From the NCBI RefSeq assembly GCF_021018805.1, contig NC_086258.1, forward strand, positions 21,466,692 to 21,530,691: 64,000 nt of DNA. Direction: 5' to 3'. The first letter of the stretch is position 1; each line of letters opens with the position of its first letter. Below the pieces are notes generated by a model. That model saw only the letters and a program-made list of their open reading frames with translations, was not told the origin of the DNA and did no database searches. The stretch is from Prinia subflava. Lineage: Eukaryota > Chordata > Aves > Passeriformes > Cisticolidae. This document shows positions 1-10,145 of the stretch, piece by piece. A program made the translations under genes and the position numbers.

Positions 1-1015
1 ATCAAAAGGATTTGGTGTAAATCCAAAGGAATCAAGGGCATGGGTGGAAGCAGTGGGGCAGCAAGGCTGGGCATCAGCTGGGGCCTGGTGCTGCAAGGGG
101 AAATGGCAGATTTTGATCCCAAAATGTGGCTTTGTGGCCAGAGATGAGGTGAAGCAGCAGGGTTGGGAGGGACCAGCTCACTGCAGCTCACCCTGCCCCT
201 CTAACTCAGCCCAGAACCAGAATCTGCTCCCTGAATTCCCCGCGAGGGAACAGCAGCTGGAGCACTGCTGTCCTCCCCACAGCCTTTTTGGGAAAGTATT
301 GTCCCATTTTGCCCATATCCACAGATTTCCAGCACTAATTAACAGTCTGAGAGTGGACACAGGTGTCCCCTGCTGAAGACAAGGGGAGGTTTGGTGACAG
401 TTCCACTTGGCTGGGATGTGGCCTGGGGGAAATGAGATTGGAGTGAGGGGTCTGGGGATGCTGGATGGGAGAGGCACTAGGAAGAGCTGCCTGTGTTTCC
501 AGTCTAGCTCAGAACTGGATTTGCCTTAAGAAAATCCCCTCTCATTCAGACCTTAAAAACGGGGTGCTAGAAAACAGAATTTCCTGTTCTGAGTCCCTAT
601 GAATTTGGGGAGGAATGGAAGGAGAATGACCAAATGGGTCTGGCAGAGCACAGTGAAAAAAGCAGTGCCTGGCTGAGCTGGAGCTGCTAAAAGCAGAGTG
701 GGGATGGAGCTGGTGGCAGAACTCCAATCTCTTCAGCACAGCCAGGATTTCGCTACAAGTTCTTCAAAAAAAGCCAGGTTAAAGACTCCCCTATGCTCTG
801 TTACTAACTGGGAAGGAAAGAGGCACTTATTGCAGGAGATGGATTTATCCAGCCTGGAGCCAGCTCACCTGGAAGGGACAGCTCTCTCCAAGGGACAGCA
901 TTTCGGTCACCAGCCACTCTCACAGAGGGTAGCCGTGCATTATTCATGGCTTGGCTCCTGTCCCCACACCTGCTGTGTGCCCTGGGAAGCTCCAAACGCT
1001 GACCACGCCTGGGGC
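1..1015. other. Intron 1 sequence, no gene
   Basis: Lies downstream of the Shisa splice donor on the minus strand, so it should be intron. Mixed-composition unique sequence. Open frames here are short, overlap on both strands and show no recognisable domain. I see no repeat family or RNA gene. Confidence 0.5.
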
Positions 1016-1020
1016 TGGAC

Positions 1021-1175
1021 AGTCCTGGGGGCTCCCACATCCCAGGTGCTGCCAGCCTGGTCCTTTGTGCCCAGTCCTGAGAGGTTCTCACATTCCAGGT
1101 GCTGTCACACTGTCACTGGTCCTGTGTGCCCAGTGTGCCCAGTCCTGGGGGGTTCCCACATTCCAGGTGCCCGTG
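1021..1175. repeat. Degenerate tandem repeat, about 55-65 bp unit, three copies
   Basis: The block 'cccacatcccaggtgctg' recurs with small changes at about 1,034, 1,087 and 1,154. Each copy is followed by a 'tgtgcccagtcctg' phrase in the first two units. Spacing is 53 and 67 bp, the second unit carrying a short internal duplication of 'cccagt'. This is an old minisatellite within the intron. It keeps overlapping frames open on both strands, which are not genes. Confidence 0.7.
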
Positions 1176-1534
1176 GCATCCCCCAGGCTGTGTCACACAG
1201 CAGTTGGCAGGGTAGAGGTGGCCTCAGCAATCCCTGCTGCCTGCTGGGCATCACCCTGACGTGCCCAGGTTTTATCTCCACGAAGATGTGGCGTTAGTTG
1301 ACCACACTGCAAGCAGATCCATCAGGGAGTTGCTGCTGCTGTTCCCCTTGCTTGTGGAAGTGCAAGGGCTCAGCAGAGCCAGAGCTGCAGCAGTCCCAGG
1401 TCAGTGAAAGAGAGAATTGGGCTCTGCATTGCCAGGAACTGCAGCAGCCAGTCCCTCAGAGCAGGAATTCCAGCAAGGAACACCTGGAATGGTTTTTCAC
1501 ATGCCTGACTTGGAGCGTGGCAGAGCTCAAAGAG

Positions 1535-1661
1535 CTCTCAGGGGTGCACAGGGTGGGGTTGTTGGGGTGTCTGTGCAGGGCCAGAGGTTGGACTGGATGA
1601 TCCCTTGCACCTCAGGATATTCCATGATTCTGTGATTCCGTGTCTCTGTGTGTGTGTGTGT
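1535..1661 (+). mobile_element. CR1 LINE 3' end fragment followed by a (TG)n tract
   Basis: The stretch 'gggttgttggggtgtctgtg', then 'ttggactggatgatccc' and 'atgattctgtgattcc', is the typical 3' end of an avian CR1 non-LTR retrotransposon, whose tail is a short repeat of ATTCTGTG type. Only the last 100 or so bases remain, the usual 5' truncation. A (TG)n run (1,647-1,661) follows. No coding capacity. Confidence 0.8.
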
Positions 1662-3558
1662 CCAAGGACAGGTGAATTCACCCATGGAGTTAAGAGGGAA
1701 AACATTAAACATTGGGATACCTTTCCACGAGTGAAGCATTTGCACCCAGCATAAGTGAATATTCATTCTTAAAAACACACATTGCAAGGAAAAAACAGAT
1801 GTCTCCTGGGAGATCTTAATGCCAAATACAATTTAGGAAGTTCCTGGAATTTAATCTGGCTCTAAAGACAACCACTTCACACACCTCACACCAAAGTCCA
1901 AACTGAACAATCTCTTGCTATTGCTGTGATGTGGGCAAGGAATTTCCAGCAGGGGCTGAGCTCAAAATGGGTGACACCAGTTCCTCTGAACGCAGCAGGC
2001 CTGATGAGAAGAAAACCATTACGTAAAGATTTGGTAATTAAAAGCTTACAACGAACCTTTCCAAGGGATGTTTGTCTGCAGAGAGATGTCACCCTGTGAC
2101 ATCTGACTGTCCTCAGCAAGGGCAGGACCTGCCCCTGAACCATGGCCAGGCTGCTGGGGACAGAGAGTGACACAAGAGGTTTGGTTCCCCCAGGTGCCAC
2201 CGAGGCTCAGGCTGGATGCAGGAGGGCTCAGCCCCTGTGCCCCCTGCCCCAGCTGCCACCTTCCCCCACCAGCTCCAGCCCCTTCTCTTCCCAGAACAAC
2301 TGAGAGGCTCCCTGGATAGAGGTGCACCCAGGAAAAACATCAGGGGTGCTGGGGAGAGCAGGGAGTTGTGCAGGACAGGAACAGAGCATCGGTCCTGATC
2401 ACAAAAAGGAGAGGAAATAAAACCACAGCAGTCTTGCTGGGGGTGAAAGGCTGTGGGGATGCTGCTGTGCTGGCCCAGCTCTTTGCCCTGCTCCTGTCTG
2501 TGCTGTGCATCCTGAGGCACAAACACAGTGACAGCACGCGGTGCTCACGCGGCCCGGGGAGCGCACGGCCGCACGCGGGGAAGGTTCAGGCACAAGGGGT
2601 CTGCTTTTACCCCAAATCCTCTGCTCTGAGCACAGTTCAGGGGCTTTGAGCTCACTGAAGAAAGCTTCACTCTCTCTGAAGGGCCCTAAACCTGAAGAGC
2701 CCTCACAACAAAGGAGGTTGTGGTGAGAGCTGAGGTGCAGCACAGCATTCACTGTGGAAGAATTCCGTGTTTATCCACCTGGGGAAGGAGATAGCTGAGC
2801 CCTCCAGGCAATGCAGTGCACACAGATCTGAGGAAACACAGCCAGCCCACGTGAGGGAGGGCAAAGCCAAGCAACAAATGCCCTGATCTCATCTTCCCAA
2901 GGAAGTTCAGATCTTATGTGGAACAGAAATTTTAAAAGGCATCTGATCTCCAAAGGCGCAGAGATCAACTGCTGCTACTTAAGGATAGAAGAGATTACAA
3001 AAGTAAAAGAAATAGAGGTTCAGAACTACACTGGATTCCCTTGACACCTTATGATGGAGTCGGACTAATAGAAAAAGTTAATTAGCAAGCAGGAAAATAT
3101 CAAATAAATGGGAATTAGAGGCACTGAGATGATTTGGTGTAGGCAGCGTGGCTTCTGAGTCTTGCCTCTTGTACTGGGAGAAGTTCAAAGGGAAAGGAGA
3201 GGCCCAGAAGCATCCAGAGGAAGTCAGTGGCCAGGCAGCCTCCGTGCTCCCACAGAGTCAATCTCTTCATGAAATAGACTCAGAGAGGAAAACACAGCAA
3301 AAAACCCCAAATATCAAACTGCAAACCACAACCGGAGCTACAGACTGGAGCTCTCCCAGTGGAACAAAAGGAGAAATGTTTTGGACAGGTGCATGCACAC
3401 AGATACACACCTGGCCTGGATTTGGGTCTGCATCTGGCCAATTCACACTGCAAACAGGACAAGATCCAGGGGTTTTCCCTGCTCAGGAGTTACCCCAAAT
3501 CCAGCCAGGTGCAGGGTTGGTTTGAAACAGAACAAACTGTTCTGAGTAACTTCTGTGA
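1662..3558. other. Intron 1 sequence, no gene seen
   Basis: Unique-looking sequence with a GC-richer patch near 2,530-2,600 and AT-richer parts near 1,980-2,050 and 2,960-3,130. The open frames overlap on both strands and show no domain, signal peptide or plausible splice structure. I see no RNA gene or repeat array. Confidence 0.45.
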
Positions 3559-3559
3559 G

Positions 3560-3660
3560 GTCACAAGTGGAAGGTGTCCCTGCCCATGGCAGGGGGTGGA
3601 ATGAGATGATCTTTAAGGTTCCTTCCAACCCCATCCATTCTGTGATCCTGTGATTTTATG
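3560..3660 (+). mobile_element. CR1 LINE 3' end fragment
   Basis: 'ggaaggtgtccctgcccatg', 'gatgatctttaaggttcc' and 'tgtgatcctgtgatttt' appear in that order, as at the 3' end of avian CR1 elements. The fragment is about 100 bp and truncated at its 5' side. A short poly-T run lies just downstream (3,668-3,677). Confidence 0.85.
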
Positions 3661-3664
3661 GCTG

Positions 3665-6600
3665 GACTTTTTTTTTTGGTTTTCCTTAGTTCAGTCTGAC
3701 CTGTGCTTGTGGCCTTGTATTCTGTGCCTGTGAGAAGCACAGGGCACTTCAGAGGAGAGACTCAGAAACCACCAGGATTAAACAACTCAAAGCAGGGCAA
3801 AGAGCAGCTGAAAGGCACCCGAGTGAGTCCAAGTGGAGCCAAAAACAAAAGGCACAGCATAAAAACACATCAGTGGAAAGAGACTGAAAGCAGGAACAGC
3901 ATCCAAGAAAGAAAAGCTTCTGTAGAGTCCCTGTGGCCAGGTGTGTTCACAGCACTCCCTCCCTGCCCTGGGGACGGATGGAGTTTGATTGTTTGGCTCC
4001 AGCAGCAGAGAGCAGAGCTGGAGGAGCTGCCTGTGATCCCGGCACAAAGAGCAGGGCTGGAGAAAGGCACTCCTCATCACCTCCACACCTGAAAGCAGCT
4101 CCCTCCAGCAAGCCCTCAGCAAGCACAGGGCCCCGGAGCTGCAGGGAGCTGCAGCCTGCAGGAACATAAACCCTGCTGTATTTCAAGTTGGGCTCACACA
4201 GACCAGCAGCCTCCTTGGATCTGTGAGCACACAGATCCATTGCCTCCGGTTCCTGTCGGAATTCAGAGCCATGGAGCAGAAACAACCAGGAAGGGATCAA
4301 TTTAACTGTGGTCTCTACATGGGGAGAGGATGTTCATTTAGAAAAGCTGTCAGTTATCACTCCCAGAGCAGGAGATGCAAAGGGGCTGAAGAGAAGAGGA
4401 GCACAGGTATCTTCCCTCTTTGCAGCAGCACAGATGCTGTGGGAGGAGGGTGAAGTGAAGCACAGCACAGAGCCTGTTTCCCTTCTCCCTTTCCCACCCC
4501 TCAGAGACTCTTCATGCAAGGCCAGATAAGGCCTTTTAGCAGCACACAGAGCTGGTTTGCTGGGAAAAATCCCTGTGCTGCTTCCCAGGAGAGCAGCTGG
4601 GCTCCCACCAGTGCCCCAGGGCCAGCACTGCCACTGTGTCCCTCTGTCCCTCTGACCAGTGGGATGCACTTGGGATATTTCAATCCCAAGCTGCCAAGTC
4701 TATCCAGGCTCCAATCTGTGCATTCCCAGCTCAGCAGAGAGCACAGTGGCTGCTGCTGAGGCTAAGCAGGGGTCGTGGAGCAGTGCTACATCTGTGAATT
4801 ATTTCTGTTCTGTAGCGTGGGGATGCAGGGTCACGGCATGAGAACATTCTGTGTCACCCCTTCTTGCTACAGAAAAACTCACCCAGCTCTGGAAAGAACC
4901 AGCTGTTCAAAGATTCCCTAACTCATCCCCATACTGAAAGTAAAAAAAATGCTTCTTAAATTCCACTTAAGAAATGCTCGAGAAAAGAAAACAACCCCAG
5001 CAATGAGACGAGAATGAACCATCCTCACCAATGCATGAGAGAGCATCAGCACACACAACATTGCTGGGTGTAATTCTCAGAAACCAGCCCCAGCTTCTAC
5101 CTGGAGCCCAGCAATAGTTCTGGCTGTGTCACCCCCAAAGCAAGAGGCAGTTTTATATGGCCAGGCTGGAAGTTCCTGTAATTACCAAAAGAAATCAGTT
5201 CCATTGAAAGCATTACAAGTGTTTCTGTAAAATAGGAATATTTCAGCTCCTGGTTTTCAAAGCATTTCCACTTAACTGCTGTTAGAAACGACTGCCACTG
5301 CTGAGCCCAGGCTCACAGCAGTGCCTGTGCTTTAAAGGGACATGGCAGTGCTTGGAAATAGGAGCTGATTCCAGCTCGGAGCTGCACATCCACAGCCAGC
5401 CCTTCCTTCCGCGGCAGAGTGACAGCTCCCCTGCGAATTTGTAAACCCTCCTTCCACCAAAAGACATTAAATGAACCCTGCCTCCCTCAAAATGTTCTTT
5501 CCAAGTGAGTTCATAAGGATTTTCTGTAAAAGCTGGATGAGAAATGAGCAGGGGGATAACATCCACACGGCACTGCTCAGCGAGCGTTTACGAGGAAGCA
5601 AAATTTACAGTGTGATCCTGCTCATGGTGAAGTGCAGGGAAGTTCTGATTGATCTTCCCTGCCTGTGGGGTACCAGCCCAAGAGGCTTTTTGCAGCCCCC
5701 TGTAACAAGTTCTGTTCATGCTGCTGCTCTCCTCCTCCCAGAGGACACACACCGAGGTCTAATGCACTCGCCATCACTACAGAGAATTATTCTGGATGTT
5801 ACACTTCACTCCAACTGACACCCTCAGACAGACAGAAATATCTGACCCCATCCTGTTTTCCTCCTTCCCTATTACTCCCCAGCAGCTGTCAGAGACAAAG
5901 GCAAACCATTCCTGTCCTCATATTTACATTCTGCTCAGAGCACCGAGAGCGTTCAGCCCAAGGCAGGAGATGCACTTCACAATATTTAAACCCTCGTGTG
6001 ATGTTGATCAAGTTCAGGTAACACAGCTCTGAAAGGTATAATCTTTTACCAGCTACCATATTATAGAAGTCAATCAACTCCTTAAAATGCTCTGGAAGTC
6101 AAGCTTCCCGAGCACTCAATCTGCCATTCATACTTCTACACACAGGTGAATCATTTCACCAGAACTTATCTAAATAAAGCAAAGCAAGCATCAAAGAAAT
6201 GAAAACATCAGGAAGGATCCAGACAAGTCTGGCAACACTGGCTCTGATTTCCAAGGGTGAAGGATCCAACCCTGCAGCAGGCTGGAGCTGGAGCAGAAGT
6301 AACATATGGACATCCAACCCAGATTTCCAAATTTAGTGTGAAGATAAGGCCCAGGCAAAGTTGCCTTGAAGCCAGAAGAGCTGGGCAGCTGGGGAACCAT
6401 CCCTCAGTTAACAAAAGACTTAAAAGAGCCGATTTTTTTGCTAAGCCACTTCCAGGACCCTTGCTTCTACACAGCTGTGGGTAGTTCTTAACAATGTGAA
6501 GTTATATTCTTGCAGGGACCAGGGGCAGGTGGGATTTGGAATGGAATACATGGGCCAGACCCACAGCAAATGTAAACCAGCCTCACAGTCCCCACTGCGG

Positions 6601-7305
6601 GGAGGAGTCTAAATAAAACACATCTTCCCAAATAAATAAAAACTGCGTCACCCATCTCTTTTTCCCCTCGTAAAAAACTAATATTTCTCCCCCAGTCTCT
6701 GTTGATTGCAGCTGAAGTGCAGCCTTAAAAATATGGTCAATGATTTCAAGAGTTCTGGTTAAAAAACCTTCATTAAAATAATTTTTAGGAGGCATTATTT
6801 GCTAGAGTTAAGGTCTTTCCCCCTGATGCTCACCACTGTTCCTCTAAAGAAGCCTCTCACCAGTTTTTATGTTCAGACACAGAGAGCTCTCAGATTTGTG
6901 GCACGCAAGCAGCACTCATCATTTGGAGGGACTTTTTCATCATAAAATAAATATGAACTGAGAGAGAACACGTATTTGTCCAAGAGGAGGGCTGCTAGAC
7001 ACGGCTGAGCTTTTGCTTTGAAGCAGGATTTTCTGTGCCACGCCGAGCGTTCCCTGTCATTACAGCGCTGTGTGACACCGAGGGGACACCGAGCCGCCGC
7101 TCCGGCCGGCAAGGACAGGCTTCCCGGGATTTGGAGAGGGGCCCGAATAAAAAAAGGGAATGTGCAGAGCTCTGCCTGCCGCCAGCGCTTCCCCACACAG
7201 CTCCAGTGGCCACACGGTGAAGGCACCAGCCAGGGGGTTCGGATCCAGCCCCTCCACACTTCCAGAACTCCTCCCTGGGCTGGGCAGGACAGGACCCGAG
7301 GGGTC
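3665..7305. other. Intron 1 sequence, mostly AT-rich and unique
   Basis: No gene is supported. The section 4,850-6,900 is AT-rich with many TAAT, ATTA and TTTAAA motifs and no recognisable transposon, so parts may be conserved non-coding sequence. Open frames are short, and those over 100 codons (for example 3,703-4,092 and 5,665-6,021) have no recognisable domain. Composition turns sharply GC-rich after about 7,040 on approach to the exon 1 island. Confidence 0.45.
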
Positions 7306-7309
7306 TGAG

Positions 7310-7740
7310 CGGCTCTGCTGTCCCTGGGGGTGCACGGGGGCTAAGGGGAGGCTTGGAGGGGACATGGGGGGGCTTGGGGGTTGCTGGGGATCCCGGGTGC
7401 AGGGAGGGAGTGCCAGGGGTGGGAGGGGAGTCCCAGGGGCAGGAGGGATGTGAGGGGGGTTCCAGGGAAAGAAGAGGTTCAGGGTGCAGCGGGGGCCAGC
7501 CGGGATGCTGGGGGAGACTCCGGGGGCAGGAGGGAGGTGTCGGGGTGCCGGAGAACAGGAGGGGGCTCCGAGGAGTAAAAGGGGGTGCCGGGGTGTAGAG
7601 GGAGGCTCTATGGGAGCAGGAGAGGGGGGTCGGGATGCCGAGGGGTAAGGGTGACGTTCTGGGCTGTGGAGGGGGGTGCCGGGGGCAGGAGGGAGTGCCG
7701 AGGGACAGGAGGGGATGCCGGCGGCGGCTGCGCGTGGAGC
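7310..7740. repeat. G-rich degenerate tandem repeat inside intron 1
   Basis: The plus strand is a chain of G runs (three to six G) in phrases such as 'gggggtgccggggtgtag' and 'ggggggtgccgggggcagg', with no exact period. The plus strand is the template strand for the Shisa gene, so the nascent RNA would be C-rich. Many G-triplet clusters could form G-quadruplexes. The long proline-rich frame on the minus strand (7,060-8,118) is a by-product of this composition. Confidence 0.65.
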
Positions 7741-7989
7741 TCCGGGACGGACTCTTGGCAGCGCGGGGCAGCGCGGAGATGTCCAGAGGCTGTCCAGGAG
7801 CGATCCTGGAACAGCCCGGGAATTCTCCGGGAGCTGTCCCGGAGCTGTCCGCGGAGCCGGTGCTGGAGGCGACCGCAAACGAGGCCGCGGGAGAAGAGCC
7901 ACGAGGCACCAGGACAGGCCCCGAGATGGGCGGTGGGATGGCCAGAGGGGGGCGGGTGCCCCGGTCGGGCCGTGGGAAGGAGGAACTCC

Positions 7990-8470
7990 TGGGCAGAGGA
8001 TGGAAAGGGAAAACCCTTTGGTTGATAGTGCAAAAGGGGAACCCTTGGACAGCCCTGGCAGAGGGGGAACCCTTTGGATCAATGACTCAAGGGGGGACCT
8101 CTCGAAGCGGCAGCACAATGGGAAACTGTGTGGACAGGCAGCACAAGGGGAGCCGTCGGAGAATCACGGCACTGGGGAAACCCTGGGAAGGGTGGAGCAG
8201 GGGAAACTCATGGTGAGCCAGAGCAAAGCATGGGTGCTTCACAGGGAGACTGCTTGAGCAGAGAGTGCAGCAGGAGAAGCCCTGGAGAGCAGTGTAAAAA
8301 CCGAGCCCTTGGACAGCAAGTCCAAAGGTGGAATCCTTGGAGGAGCCATGCAATGGGAAACTCTGGGACAGGCTGCATGGCTGGGAAACCCTCGGCTGGG
8401 CGCTACAAAGGAGGACCCTGGGCTGGGCAGTACAACAAATCCCTCGAGCAGACTTTGCCGAGGTGGAAGC
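7990..8470. repeat. Diverged tandem repeat just inside intron 1
   Basis: Variants of 'gggaaaccctttgg' and 'gaacccttggacagc' recur roughly every 28-40 bp (near 8,009, 8,038, 8,067, 8,120, 8,176, 8,305 and 8,386), often followed by a 'gcagcacaa' or 'gcagtacaa' phrase. This is a worn minisatellite that begins about 60 bp downstream of the exon 1 splice donor. Some frames stay open through it and fuse in translation with the exon, but the sequence is not coding. Confidence 0.6.
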
Positions 8471-8523
8471 CTCGGTGAGGGGCCGTCCCTGGGGACGAGG
8501 GGCGCCGGGAGCAGGGGAAGGAG

Positions 8524-8533
8524 CGCACCTGTG
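8524..8533 (-). other. Splice donor of Shisa exon 1
   Basis: Read on the minus strand the sequence is CACAG|GTGCG, with the exon ending at 8,529 and the intron starting at 8,528. The exon ends after two bases of an arginine codon that follows Met-Asn-Ile-His. From memory, SHISA6 has the same residues at the start of its cytoplasmic tail. The open frame that continues past this point runs into the tandem repeat and loses all family similarity, which supports splicing here. Confidence 0.8.
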
Positions 8534-9212
8534 AATGTTCATCTCCCGGGGCGGGCGCCGTGCCTTGTCGTAGGCCACCTTGGCAAAGACGCCAGCGATG
8601 AGCACGAAGGCGATGGCCCCGCACGAGATGTACACGGTGGCGTTGGTGCTGTCCTTGTCCGGGTCGTACTTGTTGGCGTCCCCGTCGCCCCCGTCGCCGC
8701 CGTCGGCAGGCAGGGCACCGCTGGCCGTGGTGGGGTGGGCCCACTCGGGGCTCTTGTAGTTGCGGCACAGGCTCTGGTTGAGCTTCTCGGCGCGCTTGTT
8801 GCAGCAGAAGCGGTAGAAGCAGGTGCCGCAGCAGTAGCGGAAGCCCGTGAGGCTGTTGTTGCACTCGAACTCCTTGTCCCACTGCCCGCTCACGTCGTAG
8901 TACCCCCAGCACGTCTCGTGTGCCGGGGCCGAGCCCCCGCCGCCGCCCCCGCCTCCGGGGGCTGCCTTGCCGCCCCCCGCGCCCTTGCCGCGCCCGGGCA
9001 GCGCCGTGGGGGCGGCGGCCCCCGGGCCCGCCAGCGTCTGGTTCAGGAGCTCCTTGCCCCGGTTTGGGGGTCCGCCGCGGCGCCGCCGCCCCCTGGGTCC
9101 GGTTGCCCTTGGCGCGGGGGGGCCCGGCCGCCTGCGCGGGCAGCAGCAGCAGCAGGGCCAGGAGCTGCAGGGACAGCAGGAGCAGCGGCAGCAGCAGGTG
9201 CCGCGGCCCCAT
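8529..9212 (-). CDS. SHISA6: Shisa-family (SHISA6-like) first coding exon, partial gene
   Basis: This exon encodes the N-terminal half of a type I membrane protein of the CKAMP44/Shisa6-9 group, which are auxiliary subunits of AMPA-type glutamate receptors. The ATG at 9,212 has a good context (GCCATGG) and opens a leucine-rich signal peptide of about 30 residues. A low-complexity Gly/Ala/Pro stretch follows, with N-glycosylation sequons NRT and NQT. Next comes the Shisa cysteine domain (HETCWGYYDVSGQWDKEFEC, then CC-GTC-FYRF-CC and a last Cys) at about residues 100-150. An acidic juxtamembrane linker (NKYDPDKD) precedes a single membrane span (about 192-214, AFVLIAGVFAKVAY) and the tail start DKARRPPREMNIH. 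The last motifs point to SHISA6 rather than SHISA7, 8 or 9, but a SHISA6 paralogue is possible. The signal peptide and the cysteine domain lie in different frames: 319 bases separate the two codon registers, one more than a multiple of three. The shift falls between the NRTQ motif and ELLNQTL, about 9,050-9,100, perhaps in the five-base homopolymer at 9,066-9,070. An assembly error in a GC-rich exon is the simplest explanation. Later exons and the PDZ-binding C terminus are outside the window. Confidence 0.85.
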
Positions 9213-9283
9213 GGCGAGGGGCGAGGCGGGGGGCGCAGCGCGGGGGGCGCGGCGCGGGGGGGCGCGGCGGGCGGGGTGGGGGC

Positions 9284-9307
9284 TCAGCGGCCGCAGCGCT
9301 GCCCCAT
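9284..9307 (-). other. Short upstream ORF (7 codons) in the Shisa leader
   Basis: An ATG at 9,307 on the minus strand reads seven codons (MGQRCGR) and stops at 9,284, 71 bases before the main start codon. If the mRNA begins upstream of 9,307 this could reduce translation of the main frame. The base at -3 is T, so its context is weaker than that of the main ATG. Confidence 0.4.
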
Positions 9308-9371
9308 GGAGCGGGGCGGGGGGCGGGGGGGCGCGGGCAGGGGGTCCCGCAGCTGCCGCCGCGCTGGCTCC

Positions 9372-9404
9372 TCAGCGGCGGCTGCCCGGCGCCGGGCGCT
9401 TCAT
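9372..9404 (-). other. Second short upstream ORF (10 codons)
   Basis: An ATG at 9,404 on the minus strand reads ten codons (MKRPAPGSRR) and stops at 9,372. It lies 159 bases upstream of the main start stop-to-start, within the CpG island. Whether it is transcribed depends on the unknown start site. It does not overlap the main frame. Confidence 0.35.
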
Positions 9405-9902
9405 GCCGGCGCGCAGCGAGCGGCGGAGCCCGGCGGAGCGCGGCTGGAGGCGGCGGGGTCCCGGCGCTGCTCCGGCGAGGGGCTGCGAGAGACGGGGAGA
9501 GGGTGAGAGCGCGCCGCGCCCCGGGCAGCCCGGCCCGCCCCCGCCCGCCCGCCCCATGCCCACGGCCTTACCATGCCGGAGCGGGACTGCAGCGGGGCCG
9601 CGGGGGCTGCCCGCGCTCCTCGCCGAGCCGGGGGCGGAGCGGAGCGGCGCCGAGCCGGGCGCGGAGCAGGGGCGGGCGCCGAGCCGAGCCGGGAGCCGGG
9701 GAAGGACCGCCCACCGCTGCCGGACCGCTCCTGACATCACCGGGACCCGCGCCGCGCCGCTCCGCCGGCATCCCGGCACCGCCGCCCGCCCGCCCGGGCA
9801 GCCCGACCCGCGGAGCGCCCGCAGCACGAAGCGCCCGGCCCAGGCAGCGCCGGAGCTCGGGGGGTCCGCACGGGCGCGGACGAAGGGCCCCGGGGCGGGG
9901 GG

Positions 9903-10145
9903 TCCGTAGAGGTGTGTGGAGGGGTGCGGACCCGGTGCGTGTCCCACGGGATACTGTCCTGGCAGGGATGTGGTGAGTGGCCACCGTACCTGTCCCCGGT
10001 GGTCTGAGGAGGTTCTGGCAGGGATGTCGTCCCTAAAGGTGTGTGTGGAGTGAGGACCCTGTGCCTGCCCCCGCGGTGTGGTCCTTGCAGGGATCAGCAG
10101 GAATGTGGTCCATAAAGATGTGTGTGACCCTGTCCCTGTCCCAGG
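9903..10145. repeat. Degenerate minisatellite upstream of the Shisa promoter
   Basis: The phrase 'gtccgtagaggtgtgtgga' and its relatives 'gtccctaaaggtgtgtgtgg' and 'gtccataaagatgtgtgtga' start near 9,901, 10,029 and 10,109. Copies of 'ctggcagggatgtggt' type and 'cctgtgcctgtccc' type lie between them. The unit is about 60-78 bp with around four copies. It follows the CpG island directly, outside the likely transcript. Confidence 0.65.

Larger units (their letters stand above)
8540..9880 (-). promoter_or_regulatory. CpG island promoter of the Shisa gene
   Basis: Dense CpG and GC content runs from within exon 1 to about 9,880, then drops. GC boxes of the Sp1 type (ggggcggggg) occur at about 9,311-9,325 and near 9,893. 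I see no TATA box at a sensible distance, so a TATA-less, dispersed transcription start between about 9,300 and 9,850 is likely. The position directly upstream of the start codon and the orientation fit the minus-strand gene. The exact start site cannot be read from sequence. Confidence 0.7.

Noticed and set aside
7060..8118. 352-codon proline-rich minus frame
   Set aside because: It is the complement of the G-rich degenerate repeat in intron 1. Repeating Pro/Ser text is composition-driven, with no signal peptide or domain.
8309..9976. 555-codon plus-strand open frame
   Set aside because: It runs antisense to the Shisa exon through a CpG island; GC-rich DNA has few stops. It consists of low-complexity Ala/Gly/Arg/Pro and has no domain.
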